Positions 32,527 to 43,600 of a DNA stretch of 64,000 bases are shown in pieces. Within the stretch, counting starts at the first letter, position 1. Each line of letters begins with the position of its first letter. The position numbers were made by a program, and so were the translations under genes. The notes below the pieces were generated by a model. The model was not told where the DNA came from. It searched no databases and worked only from the letters and a program-made list of their open reading frames with translations. The stretch spans positions 1 through 64,000 of the forward strand of contig MU839850.1 of assembly GCA_030411725.1 (NCBI GenBank), read 5' to 3'. Source of the stretch: Echria macrotheca. Lineage: Eukaryota > Ascomycota > Sordariomycetes > Sordariales > Schizotheciaceae.

Positions 32527-34024
32527 CTAGCTATTCAGCTTTACATAGTTTCCTACCACAAAGTTAGCACAAACCAGCCGTGTTTTCTGATGACGGAAAA
32601 AAAACATACCGGGAAATTGCCCCTGCTTCCCGTGTAACTTGCCCACCCACCACTCATTATCGTTATTCGTCCTCGTCACAATCTCAATCACGTCGCCCGT
32701 CCTAAAACTGAGATCCCCCTCGGCTTGCGCCGCGTAGTCGTACAGCGCCGTGACCGTCTCGACGGCCGTCGGCTGCCCGGCCAGTCGGCTCGGCTTCGGT
32801 TTTGGCGGCGGCGGCTTCGACTTGGCAGCCGCTGCTGCTGCTAATGACCCTAGTTTCGGGCTGGCTAGGGATGGTGATACGGGCTGCGAGGCATACGACG
32901 CCGAGACGGGTTTCGTGGCTAGCGGGACGTGTTGGGCGGCGGTCGTGTATGGCGGCGGTGGCGCGTCGCCGGACTCGGGTTCGCGCTGCCACGCCGGCCG
33001 TGGTGAGAGCGAGCCGGTTGCTGTGGATGCTGATGATGATGGCCCGGCGGTGAGAAGACCGGCTGGCTTGTTCCCTTCGAGCGCGGGCCTGGCTGGGCCG
33101 TATTTCGGAGGCCTCCTCTGCCCTGTGGTCTTGAACTTGACGATCGACAGCTTCTCAGCTTGCTCCTGGATGTCGCCCCGCTTATTCTGGAATGCCTCCT
33201 CGATATCCAACGTCAGGTCGAAATAGCCGATGTCGCAGTGTTGCATCTTCTCGTGGAGCGTGTAGAAAATGTTGAGTTGCATGTAGTAAAACGACTGGAA
33301 GAGCGGCTGGATAAACTGGCTCTCCAGCGCAAACAGCTTGGGCAGCTCGTCCTTGAGGAGGTCGTTGAAGTAGTTGAATTCCTGTGTCGCCTGCTCTACC
33401 TCGTTCTCGGCCTTCCACATGGCCTTCTCGTCCTTGGCCGTCTTCTCCTTCTTGTCCTGAAGCTTTTTGAGGGTGGCGCGGTGGCGGTCGTAGTCGAGCT
33501 TCTTGTGGTCACGCTTGGTGGCCGTCTTGCGAATCACCTTGATAACGTCGAGGAGCTCGTTGGCCGGTCGAATCACCCTACTGTCGATCATCTCGAGCTC
33601 CGGCGCCAGCGTCTCCTGAAGGTCCTTCACCACGGCCTCGTACTCCTCGCAGGCGCGGATGCCCTCGATGTTGCCCGACAGCTCCAATGACGTCGGGTCC
33701 GACATGCGCCCGCTAATCGGCTTGTAGATTTCCGTCATCGCCTTGGAGAAGTCGATTTGGTGTTGGAGCATGCCGTTGATGGCGTCGAAGTACTTTTTGC
33801 TCTCATCGTGGAGCTTCTTGGTCTCGGCCTCGAGCTCCTGAAACCTGCGCTCGGCATCGATGTACACGGCATCCTTCGTATGTTCGCCAATGTTGAACTT
33901 GGCCTTGAACTGCTGAGGCGCCTATTGTTCATCACAACAGTCAGCTGGCACGACTTTTTTTTTGGTTTGCGCATGCGGGGCCACATACCCGAACGACGCT
34001 CTTCTGGAAACCTTTGAAGCTCAT
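32527..34024 (-). CDS. rvs167: BAR-SH3 adaptor protein Rvs167 (amphiphysin-like)
   Basis: Three exons: 34024-33989, 33921-32610 and 32552-32527, giving 457 residues. The 12-codon first exon, MSFKGFQKSVVR, joins to APQQFKAKFNIGEHTKDA, exactly the fungal Rvs167 start. Residues ~15-250 are the BAR domain (AERRFQELEAETKKL; YFNDLLKDELPKLF; FYTLHEKMQHCDIGYFDL), which senses and bends membrane. A Gly/Pro/Ala-rich linker follows, then an SH3 domain: ALYDYAAQAEGDLSFRTGD, NEWWVGKL, GKQGQFPGNYVKLNS. The protein acts with Rvs161 at sites of endocytic scission and cortical actin patches. The last intron (57 bp, GTATGT...GTGGTAG) splits GQFPG from NYVKLN and is itself free of stop codons in frame, so retention would insert 19 residues inside the last SH3 strand. 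Confidence 0.95.
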
Positions 34025-35527
34025 TCTCTGCAAATATGGCAGCGGCCTATCAAGAACAGCGGAGTGTCCGAGCAAGCCGGCGAGGTTGTTGCGCGGGAAT
34101 CGGGCGATCGAGGGGTCTTTGAATCAATTGCAGGTGACGATTCCGGGGGCGGAGCCGGCTTGGCGATGACGAGTGGCGCTGCGGTTCCAAAAAGTTCCAA
34201 TTCTTGCTGCCTTGGCTGTGCGCCGGCGGCCAAGCAGAGACGAGCAGAGGGCAAAGTCAGGTGCTAGGAACAAAGGATATGCTTTGCCTCTGCAACGCAG
34301 CTATGGTGGTCTGGATATTCCTGCTGCGCGAGTAGATGCAAGCTTCAGAGTTACAGATGCCAGCATCGAAGATGCTTCGGGTTGAGGGGTGATATCACAA
34401 GCCGGCTCGGGGAGTTGTGTGGCTGGACCCACTTCGAACCGAAAGCAGAATGTTAGCCGTCTGATCTGAGTAACTACTGTGTATGGCCGTAGTGTATTAT
34501 CGACACTATTCTTTACTGGTTCCGCCCGTTGGCTTTCGGTGAGTGAATTTGCATCCGGATATGCTAACGAGGCCTCACACTCAATGTTTGGGCCATGCAC
34601 TCCAGATCGCCTGCAGGTTGTGACCTCCGAGTTGGCTTCACTCAGCATTCAACACCGCTAAGCACTTCCCAGTGCTTCATGAAGCCGATGCCTCGCTAAC
34701 TCGCTTCAAAATCGCAAACACAGCCAATGACATGCTGCTGTACGTTCTCGTGGCCGCATATAAGTGACACAGCGCTGTTTTGACAGGAGACCTCAGCCCA
34801 GTGACGTCACACATTGAGCTTCAATCAGCTGTTGGTGCTTGGATGCGTGTATCTTTCTCAGTGCAGGTCATCACCCTCAAGGGATCTGATTCGGCCTCGC
34901 TTTCAACTTCTCATATCTGCGCTTTGGCCACTGCAGGGCCTTGCATCTCACGCTTGTCATTTGAGATCTGCCTAAATACAGAGGAGACAAAATGATAGGA
35001 GGCTCAGGGTTCAGAAGGATTCTGAGCGGTGCTCCCAGTCAACCTCAACCCAAGACTCAGCAGTTCTGAAGAATTTCGACTCTGTTGGCCCGTTAAGACA
35101 TCCGGCTACTGTGACTTTAGCCCAAGTCATAGGTTTTGCATTTCCAGATACTACCTGAATAGCTTCAGTGGACACCATGAAGCTACACCTTCAGCCAGCT
35201 GCCCTCCGCAAGCAGCCTATGTCCATGCAACGCGGCCACAATTACTGCCACCTGGCTGATAAAACTCCTCAGGCCAGCCAGGGACTGTTTCATTGTTTGC
35301 TGGACTGTGAGCTTTTCGCCTTCCCGTCATGCATCTGCTGCTAAGCCAAGCCGTCCAATCAAAAGGGCCGATACATGCGGGGACAGCGATAGCCCATTGG
35401 ACCAATTGTATCGCCGATGTCTCCGATAATCCGGCCGGGATTTCTAACAAGGTAGATTCGCATCCACCGAGCTTCGACTTTTTTCCCGCTCCTCCATCTC
35501 GCAACCTACATCGAGCTTCCTAAGACG
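34025..35527. other. Divergent intergenic region, rvs167 / nfs1
   Basis: About 1.5 kb between divergent start codons, so both promoters lie here. No gene seen. Just before the nfs1 start is the pyrimidine-rich leader (around 35470-35515). Confidence 0.5.
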
Positions 35528-37289
35528 ATGGCCAATCTCGCGCCATCAGCCCTCCGCCAGGCATCGCGCCTGGCATCAAAATCGGTGCTTTCGACACCGA
35601 CTCGTCGTAGTGTCGCAGCTGTCGGACGGGTGGCAAAGACTGCGTCGCAGAGCTCGGTCGCCCCGACGAGAAGCTATGTCACTGAGTCGAAGCGGGATAA
35701 TGCACAGGTCCAGGTTGAGACAGCCATAAGGCTCGACAAGAAGGATTTCGAAAAGGCAGGGCTCGCACTCAGCGGCCAGGATGGCTCAAATGTGCACGTC
35801 AGCCCCATGGCCGGTTTGTTCCCTCCCTCCGATGATGGCGTCAATTGCCGCTAACATTATCCAGACGTACTCAAGCAGGCGACGGTGATGGACGAGGGGC
35901 AGCGACCCATCTATCTCGACATGCAGGCCACTACGCCAGTTGATCCGCGGGTCCTGGATGCCATGATGCCCTTCTTTACCGGCTTCTACGGAAACCCCCA
36001 CTCTCGGACACACGCGTACGGATGGGAGAGCGAGAAAGCGGTCGAAGAAGCCCGCGAACATATCGCCGCGCTCATCGGTGCCGACCCCAAGGAAATCATT
36101 TTCACCAGCGGCGCCACCGAGAGCAACAACATGAGCATCAAGGGAGTGGCGAGGTTTTTCGGTCGGTCGGGAAAGAAGAAGCACATCATCACCAGCCAGA
36201 CGGAGCACAAATGTGTCCTCGACAGCTGCAGGCATCTCCAGGATGAGGGCTTCGAGGTCACCTATCTGCCCGTCTTGCACACAGGCCTGATCGATCTTGA
36301 GCAGCTCAAGGAAGCCATCCGCCCCGACACGGCGCTGGTTAGCATCATGGCCGTGAACAACGAGATCGGAGTGATCCAGCCCCTCGAGGAGATTGGAAAG
36401 ATTTGCCGCGAGAGAAAGGTCTTCTTCCACACGGACGCGGCCCAGGCCGTCGGCAAGATCCCCATGGACGTCAACGCCATGAATATCGACCTGATGTCCA
36501 TCTCATCCCACAAGATCTACGGCCCCAAGGGTATCGGAGCCTGCTTTGTCCGGCGGCGTCCCAGAGTCAGACTCGATCCGATCATCAGCGGAGGAGGTCA
36601 GGAGCGAGGTCTCCGAAGCGGCACGTTGGCCCCGCCGCTTGTTGTCGGCTTTGGCGAGGCGTGCCGGATTGCAAAGCAAGAGCTCGAGGTATGTCGATCT
36701 TCTTTCTGCTTTAGATTCCCTGGATGATGAGTTGCTTCACATGCATGGCTTTCTGAAGTCCCGTGACAAGGACTATTCTGTTGATAGACAGCGTCTTCTC
36801 TGACATTTCCTGTTGATTCCTAATTGTCTTCTCGCTGTTCGGCTGAGCGTGGGCTAACGGCAGCAGTATGATTCGAAACGGGTCAAGTTTCTCTCGGACA
36901 GACTCCTGAAGGGTCTCCTGTCGATGGAGCACACCAACCAAAACGGCGACCCGGAGCATTTCTACCCCGGCTGCGTGAATGTGTCGTTTGCGTATGTCGA
37001 GGGCGAGTCTCTCCTGATGGCATTGAAGGACATTGCGCTGTCCTCGGGGAGTGCTTGCACGTCGGCATCGCTGGAGCCTAGCTATGTGTTGCGTGCGCTG
37101 GGCAACAGCGACGAGAGTGCCCACTCGAGCATCCGGTTCGGCATTGGTCGGTTTACGACGGAGCAGGAGATCGACTATGTTCTGAAGGCAGTGACGGAGC
37201 GCGTAGGGTTCTTGCGGGAGCTGAGCCCGCTGTGGGAGCTGGTGCAGGAAGGCGTCGATCTGAACACGATCGAGTGGAGCCAACACTAA
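35528..37289 (+). CDS. nfs1: Mitochondrial cysteine desulfurase Nfs1
   Basis: Exons 35528-35813, 35865-36688 and 36867-37289 join to 510 residues; introns are 51 and 178 bp. The first ~50 residues are Arg/Ser/Ala-rich without acidic residues, a typical matrix-targeting presequence. The class V aminotransferase fold begins at IYLDMQATTPVDPRV. The PLP lysine lies in SISSHKIYGPKG (about residue 311), and the catalytic cysteine that carries the persulfide lies in SSGSACTSASLEPSYVLRALG, roughly residue 434, in the mobile loop of group I IscS/NFS1 enzymes. Nfs1 takes sulfur from cysteine and passes it to Isu scaffolds with Isd11 and frataxin for iron-sulfur cluster assembly, and to tRNA thiolation. 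The end HxWS-like tail VDLNTIEWSQH is conserved. Intron 2 ends CAGCAG, so two acceptors three bases apart are possible; the longer intron is used here. Confidence 0.96.
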
Positions 37290-37993
37290 GGGGGAGTGGT
37301 AATGGAGAAAAGCAGGCAAAGTACGAACGAGATGCATGCAGACTGGGAAGGCAATATTGGCGTTCCGGCTGGGTTTATGATTCACGGCTTCTGGCAGGCA
37401 GGAGCCGTGTGTAGATTACGTGTATTTGTTTTCACGCAGAATGATACCAGAGCAGAGACACGACATGATCGTATCGGGTTGCTTAGGCCTTCACATGGAC
37501 ACGTTCCGAATTGAGTGGTTTGTTTTCGATCTCGGCAGTCGCCGACGGCATGCAGTGTCCACGCGTACGATGACGTCGGTGTAGACCAAGCCTTTCCGAA
37601 GATTCGGAAGCGCGTGATAGTGGATTCCCGAAACACCATTGTCTGTAGGGGCGGAGTCATGTGTGCCTGTGTTTGCTTCCCGACGTGATGGAAAGTTGGT
37701 GTTTGGGGCCACTGTGGAGGCGATGATGTCATAGGGGTTCAGGGGCTGTGACATCATCGCTCTGAATGGCAGCAACAACGCTCCACTGTGTGTCTGCCTT
37801 TGTTCTACAGCTGGAAAGAACCCACTGCTGCCTCGAGATTTCAGAGATATATAACTGGCTTGGCCCTCCCGAGTTCTGGGATTTGTTCTCGCCATCCTAC
37901 AGACCAAGCAATCAGCTCTCATCAACAATTCTGAACAACAACACATCAAACCTCTACAACCTCAACACAAACCAAACACTCTCATCAATCAAC
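37290..37993. other. Intergenic, promoter of the CsbD-like gene
   Basis: About 700 bp. It holds a striking inverted repeat with two AGGGG elements (listed separately), a CRE-like TGACGTCG at 37571, a TATA-like GATATATAAC near 37846 and, from about 37900, a long A/C-rich leader (CAACAACACATCAAACC-like) typical of highly expressed fungal genes. Confidence 0.6.
37720..37760 (+). promoter_or_regulatory. 12-bp inverted repeat with two STRE (AGGGG) sites
   Basis: GCGATGATGTCA at 37720-37731 is the exact reverse complement of TGACATCATCGC at 37749-37760. The 17-bp spacer contains AGGGG twice (37733 and 37741), the core of stress response elements. TGACATCA differs from a CRE (TGACGTCA) by one base. 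The element starts ~270 bp before the CsbD-like start codon. Function inferred, not shown. Confidence 0.6.
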
Positions 37994-38586
37994 ATGTCTG
38001 ACAACAACACTTCTACTCTCAAGTCGTACGTCGACTCGGCCGCTGGTGCCGTCCAGAGCGTGGTGGGTAACGTGCTCGGCACGTCTGGCGACCAGGTTAG
38101 TTTTTCTTTTTTTGGTCAATCTTTTTGATGTTTGCTGACAGGCATGTGACACAGGCCGAGGGCAAGGCGAAGCAGCAAAAGGCGGACGCCGAGTACGACG
38201 CATCTCACGCGACGGTCAAGCTGCCCGGAGTGACGGCCACTTCCTCGGGCGTGGCCAAGGACGACCCGGACCGCGCGGCGGGCTCGTGGAACCAGACGAT
38301 CGGCTCGGCTAAGGAGTTTGCCGGCGGCCTGGTTGGCTCGGAGAATCTCAAGCAGGCGGGTCGGCAGCAGAACCTCGAGGGACAGGAGCAGGAGGCCAAG
38401 GGGCAGCTGAGCGACTATGCGAGCGGCGCGGCCGACCGCGTTGCGGGGACGCTGGGCGGTGCGGTGGCGGGTGTGACGGGCGACCGCACCAAGCAGGCCG
38501 AGTATGAGGCCAAGCATGATACGGGCAAGACGCAGCAGCGCGGTGCTGAGTACGATATCAAGAAGCAGGCTGAGGCGCAGCAGTAG
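37994..38586 (+). CDS. CsbD-like stress protein (Hmp1 / cruciform-DNA-recognition type)
   Basis: Exons 37994-38095 and 38155-38586 join in phase 0 to 177 residues. The protein is small, hydrophilic and rich in Lys, Ala, Gly, Glu and Gln, with no membrane segment. It has three blocks of the CsbD type: GNVLGTSGDQAEGKAKQQKA, SWNQTIGSAKEFAGGLVG with NLEGQEQEAKGQL, and DRVAGTLGGAVAG. The same architecture is found in the Ustilago Hmp1 'mismatch base pair and cruciform DNA recognition' protein and in bacterial sigma-B-induced CsbD proteins. In fungi these are commonly induced by stress or in dormant cells, which fits the stress-element pair and the A/C-rich leader upstream. The biochemical role is not firmly known. 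The start is the first ATG after the leader. Confidence 0.85.
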
Positions 38587-39215
38587 ATGCTGACAGGGAG
38601 GAGGAACGGATTTCGGCATGACATTGATACCCTGGAGAGGTCCGTAGGTAGATGAATTACGATGAATTTTAGTACCTAACTTGTTTGGTTTGTGATGTGT
38701 TGCGCTGTGTTGTGTTGGAGATGTATGAACTTCGTCACTCTTGTCGAGGATTTGCCTGTCTTATACTCCGCAGGTCGGGTCAGTCGCCCGCAACGGCGCT
38801 GCCTCGTGTCATTCACAAAACCCCCTAGAACATGTTTTTATTCCGGAATCCTAGTAGAATATCTCACTTCCTGAGAAGGCCATACGTGTATGTAGGGTCA
38901 CTGTGCAAGTTCCCCTTCATTTCAGGGAGGATATGAACCTGGACGACATAACCCCTGAAATTTGACCTCTATACGGTCATACCACATTGCTTCAGAAGAA
39001 GAGCTTGGCTATTACGGACTCCAGGCCTCTAAAAACAGCCCATAAACATCGACATCCACAATGCATCTGCTATAAGCCCCGAGATTTTATATCCACCTGG
39101 TCCGTACACACGGCACTTCGGGAGTGACTTATACCCGCAGACAAATACCATCCCGGAAAGAAAACAACCAGATACCCAAGAACGACACCTCCAAGGTTTT
39201 AGGGGAGAACAAACA
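38587..39215. other. Intergenic between converging genes
   Basis: About 630 bp with the 3' flanks of the CsbD-like gene and the NmrA-like gene. Nothing else recognised. Confidence 0.5.
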
Positions 39216-40610
39216 TCACAAAGCAGGCCCCCAAACCTGCTCCAACCAAGTCCGAAACCTCATCGGCCTAAACACGGCCCCCGCTCCTCCAGCAGCCTGA
39301 GCCGTCTGCGGTCCCAAGACAGCAGCCATATTCACCCCCCTAACATGATACCTCCCTGAAGCGGTCTGCAGCAACCGCTGATAATAAAACCACCTCGCCG
39401 CGTCATTCTCGCGCCTCGCCTCCTCAGCAAGCGCCTGCGCCTCTCGGTAGGTGCGAGTGATCATCCGAAACGGCACTTTTTGCAACCTGATTAGCTCTCA
39501 CTCCCTTCATCACAAACATACCATATCATGAAGAAAAAAAAAGGAAAAAAAGATAAACAAAAACATACCTCGTCTCGCAGTCGAACAAGTCCCAACAACC
39601 TCCCTCACACTCATAACATCCCCCCTCATCCTAACCTCCCTAGGCCAGCTCTCCAGTCCCCCCGCCTCAATAGCACCCCCCAAAAACCTCGCCACATCAA
39701 ACACACTCGTCAACCCAACCATCGCGTCCCCTCCCCCTCCGGCCCCTTCCTCCCTCATCCCCAAAACCACCTCCGCCGTCCCCGCCGCAACATCAACCAA
39801 ATACGCACCAGCCTCAACAACCCCCTGACTAAGCCCCATATTCACATACGCGCCCATCCCCCCGGGAGCAAACCGCTCCATCAATATCCCACACGAAACA
39901 ACGGTATACCGCATCCTCCCCTCGCGGTGGTACCGCTCGAGCAGCGCGCGGGCGGCGCCGAAGCCGCGGTCGAGCGGGTCTTCCCCGGCAGGTCGGTGGG
40001 CGAGGTCGCCCTCGAACTCGGAAGGCACAAAATGAGACACGCGGGCGCGGCGGGCCGCGTCGATTAGGTTGAGCTGGTCTGCGTTGGATACGGTGGATAT
40101 CACGAGGTCGATGCCCTGGAGCGCGTAGCGGAGGGCGTCGATGTCGCTGTAGGAGGGCACTTGGGCGATTTGGATTTCTGGGAGGGAGGTTTCGAATTCG
40201 GGGTGGGGCTTTAGGGGGTATAAATTAGAATTTGGGGTAGGGTAGGGTATGTTTTTTTTTTCTTGTCGTGGATAGACAAGGGAAAAGAGGTTGGAGGAAA
40301 GGCATTATCGTATGTTTTTTTGAGCATGAGAGATAGATATGGTAGAGGGGAAAGGGGAAAGGGGGATTGGGGAGTTGGCAAGAGGGAGGGGCCGTTGGTG
40401 TAATATTGGGTATGAAGATGGAGATGGGAAAGGGGGCGAAGGTGGGGAAGGGGATGAAAGGTGATAGGCGAAAGGGGGAAGAGTAGAGACAGAAAAGGGG
40501 GATCAAACATTACGAGATATGAGCAACACCGGATTCGCACTCTGCGAAGTAATCTCCTGCGCGAGGATAAACGCGAAGCCGCCGCCGCCGGCAATGGCGA
40601 TCCTCGTCAT
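39216..40610 (-). CDS. NmrA-like / isoflavone-reductase-family NAD(P)-binding protein
   Basis: Proposed exons 40610-40509, 40208-39569 and 39475-39216 give 333 residues. Exon 1 encodes MTRIAIAGGGGFAFILAQEI, the glycine-rich nucleotide-binding strand-turn-helix, and VLLISRN. Exon 2 starts PHPEFE and includes LVISTVSNADQLNLIDAARRA and VSHFVPSEFEGD, the classical NmrA/PCBER blocks. Exon 3 has PFRMITRTYREA and ends FRTWLEQVWGPAL. Intron 2 (92 bp) ends at AAAAAG, because the nearer CAG lies only a few bases from the branch site and breaks the frame. Intron 1 is uncertain: the strong donor GTAATG at 40513 breaks the frame, so I place the donor at GTTTGA (40508), giving an unusual 300-bp intron; a missed mini-exon is the alternative. 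Function is probably a cytosolic reductase or a redox sensor; substrate unknown. Confidence 0.75.
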
Positions 40611-43600
40611 GGCTGGTGGTGCTCTGTGTCTCATGGTTGCTGTTGCTCGACTGGCAGCGAGAAAGACTTGGTGGACTGATATACTAGTCTACCTTTTCTC
40701 GCCGGCGAAAAAGAACACCGAGTACTAGAGAAAAAGAGGGGGGCGTTGCTGGTTCAGCATGAACGAAAAAACAAGTAGCCAACGAGATCACGATCCGATT
40801 CCGTGGGTCGTAAAGAGAACAAAGGTCAGACACGCGGACGGCCGTCGACGCAAGGCATCCATCCATCCATTTCGTCTCTGATCACGCGGGACCGGGAAGG
40901 GGAGCGACCTATCATGGCATTTTATACAGAATCCCCAAAACAGGAAGACAAAGCACCATTGGTCCTCTACCGAAAGACGTGATATCTAGCAAGTGCGTCT
41001 ATATCATATCATGGGGGTTGTAGTGTGAGGTTGCTTGCTCGCGGGCCATGACGAAACCGTGCTTCGCGGGCCGCCCCTTGCGTTGCTGCTTCTCCACCTA
41101 CCGCACGACGACACCCAGACAGACCCCCAGGTCTCAGCCCCCCATATCGGTGGTGACCAACGCGGATCTGGTTTAAAGACAAGTAACTGGTACCCGTCGG
41201 TCGGGACTTGCTTGGCCCCGGGTGGCGCGGGGTATATCCCCCCGTATCTCCGAGTGCCGTCATGTCCATCGAAAACATCGTTGAGCGAACACTTCCAAGT
41301 GCCAATGGAAGTGGATACGATCTTTCTCACGGATGCCTAACCATAAACTTGAGCAACATCTCGGAACACCGAGTAGTACCCGTAGTGGTCTGTCCCGATG
41401 TACAATATCAGAAAAAGTGGACTTGCCCGTCAAGACCAAGGCACAGACTAAGGCCGAGAAAAGAACAGCCAAAGGTACGGACCGCACCACAACCGTAACC
41501 ATGGGGGCTAGCGAGGAGGTCGGGCAGAATCCTGATACTCCGCAGCGCGGCCAGGCCGGTCAGGTCGACAAAAGGACCGCACACGGAGACCTGACCGACT
41601 GGGTCCGATCCGGCGGCGACGACGATGGGGGCCGTTTTGTTGAATCATGAAACGGCCCTCTCTCGATAGATTGCGCGCAGCAAGTGAGGCTGGTCCGCGG
41701 CATTGGAACCCGAGGCCAAAAACCACTGGGTCGCGTGTCTGGTGCTTGGCTTGCTTGGTTTGGGGCCAAACCAGCTCCTCTCGAGACGAGCTGAAAGAGG
41801 CGAAGAAAACGATGACCAAGGAAAGACGTTACCGAGGAAGGCACAGCAACAGGTGCGGTGCAGTGCGGGCGGGACTTGGGGATTATGCAACCTCCCTTTC
41901 CAGGGCAAGCTGTGCCGCATCGCCCTGTAGGGCTGGCCGCTCGATTTGTTGGCCTGCCGCCCTGCTCCCGGCATACATCCGCTGACCAGTGGTGGTCGTC
42001 TGGCCCGTAGTTTGGGGGCCGATCCAGAAATGTCGACGCCCTGATTTGTTCTCCTGTAAAAATTTCCATTTCGGGAGGGGCAGATTTCATAGGCAGAAGA
42101 TAGATGACTCAGGCTGCCGCCCGCGGTTCCTTTTCTTGTGCAACGACTTGCCTACGGTTTGTGCAACCGCCGAACTTCTTGTGCAACACTCGAGAAGGGG
42201 AAATGATTATGATTCAAGATGACGTGCGCCTGTTTGTCCCACCCGAGAGGGCCGATTAGAAATGAAACAGACGCCGATGGAAGGAAAAAAAAATCGGTGA
42301 TAAGATTCGGAGAAAGACGACTCGGTGTTTGCCGTTGATGCCACCAAACCCGCCCCTCGCCGGTATCGAAACGGGAAGGAGCAACTAACATTATCCCAAA
42401 CTGCCCTGTGGAGAGTGCCGGAGTCAAATGAGAGCGGCGCAGATGCGATATTCAGATTCGTATTGTTGCCCTATCTCCTGGTCGCTGTGAAGGGCCCGTA
42501 TGGATGAAGGACCACTCCCAACCTGCAAGATCCCATCCTCCCGTCTTGTAGCGCATCATCTGCCAACACCACCTTCTCTTGCTCCTTCCCTCCTTCCTTC
42601 CTGCGGGGAACATGTGCACGACAATTCCTGACCATGTCCCAGCAACAACCAGCAGCAGATCCCGTCATCTCTCTTTGGGATACACATCTCCCGATGTGGA
42701 ATCAGACAAATACCTTACCTGTGTGAGAAAGCACAGCCTACCTCTCTCTATAACCCTCTTGTCCCCATGTTTCCCCCTTCGCCGGAGAGGAACCCGTCGA
42801 CGCAAAGCCCCGACCAAGATAAAAAGAAAAGGAACTGGATCCATAACGAACATCATCTTGCATATCTCCCAAGATATCATGCTCGTGATATGATCTCTTC
42901 CATATCTACCACACCCCCAAAACCCAAGCGATACCCTCAACAGGGCATATGTACATACCTACATACTTCCGCCGCCTCGTTTCTTTTCTACCATCTTCAG
43001 CCAAGGCAGATTGGGGTCCGATTGCTCATTCCTCCTCCCCATCAATCATATCCCCGTCCCGTCCCAGACTCTCGCAGTCCCGGGAAGAAGAAGAAGCATG
43101 GTGATCAACCTTACAGTACCTGAGATAACCCGGAAGGATTGCAGAGGATGATGAAGGGAGCCCCCCCCCCCCCCGGAATGCCCATACCCATGCATGTCTC
43201 ATTCATATTCCCTCCACATCTGTGCAATATAGACCCAAAAAAGCCGAGGGGAAGCTCAGATCCGGGGTGGCTGGATGAGGCAGGTCCATAAAAGCAAATG
43301 TAGCAAAGCAAGCACCATGACACCGGGACGAGACTCACTCAGCCGACTGGGGCGATGCGATACACGTAGGGCTGGCTGTCATCTCACCGGTTGCGTCTCG
43401 TGCCCAACGTTTGAGCAGCAACAGACCGGGTACAGGTCACGGGAGGGGGAGCAAGGGAAGGCAGGTAGATATGCCTGAAGGATCACAACCCATGATATAC
43501 GGTTGTAATACCGGCGGATCAGGCGTACATCCGCGGTGCTGGTTCTTGCCTGTGTCTACATCTTCCCGTCGTCTACCTATGTCCCGTTTCAGTTCAGAGT

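Noticed and set aside
33160..33690. 176-codon plus-strand frame, Leu/Val-rich, in rvs167
   Set aside because: It mirrors the BAR-domain coding sequence (leucine and valine runs arise from lysine/glutamate codons reversed).
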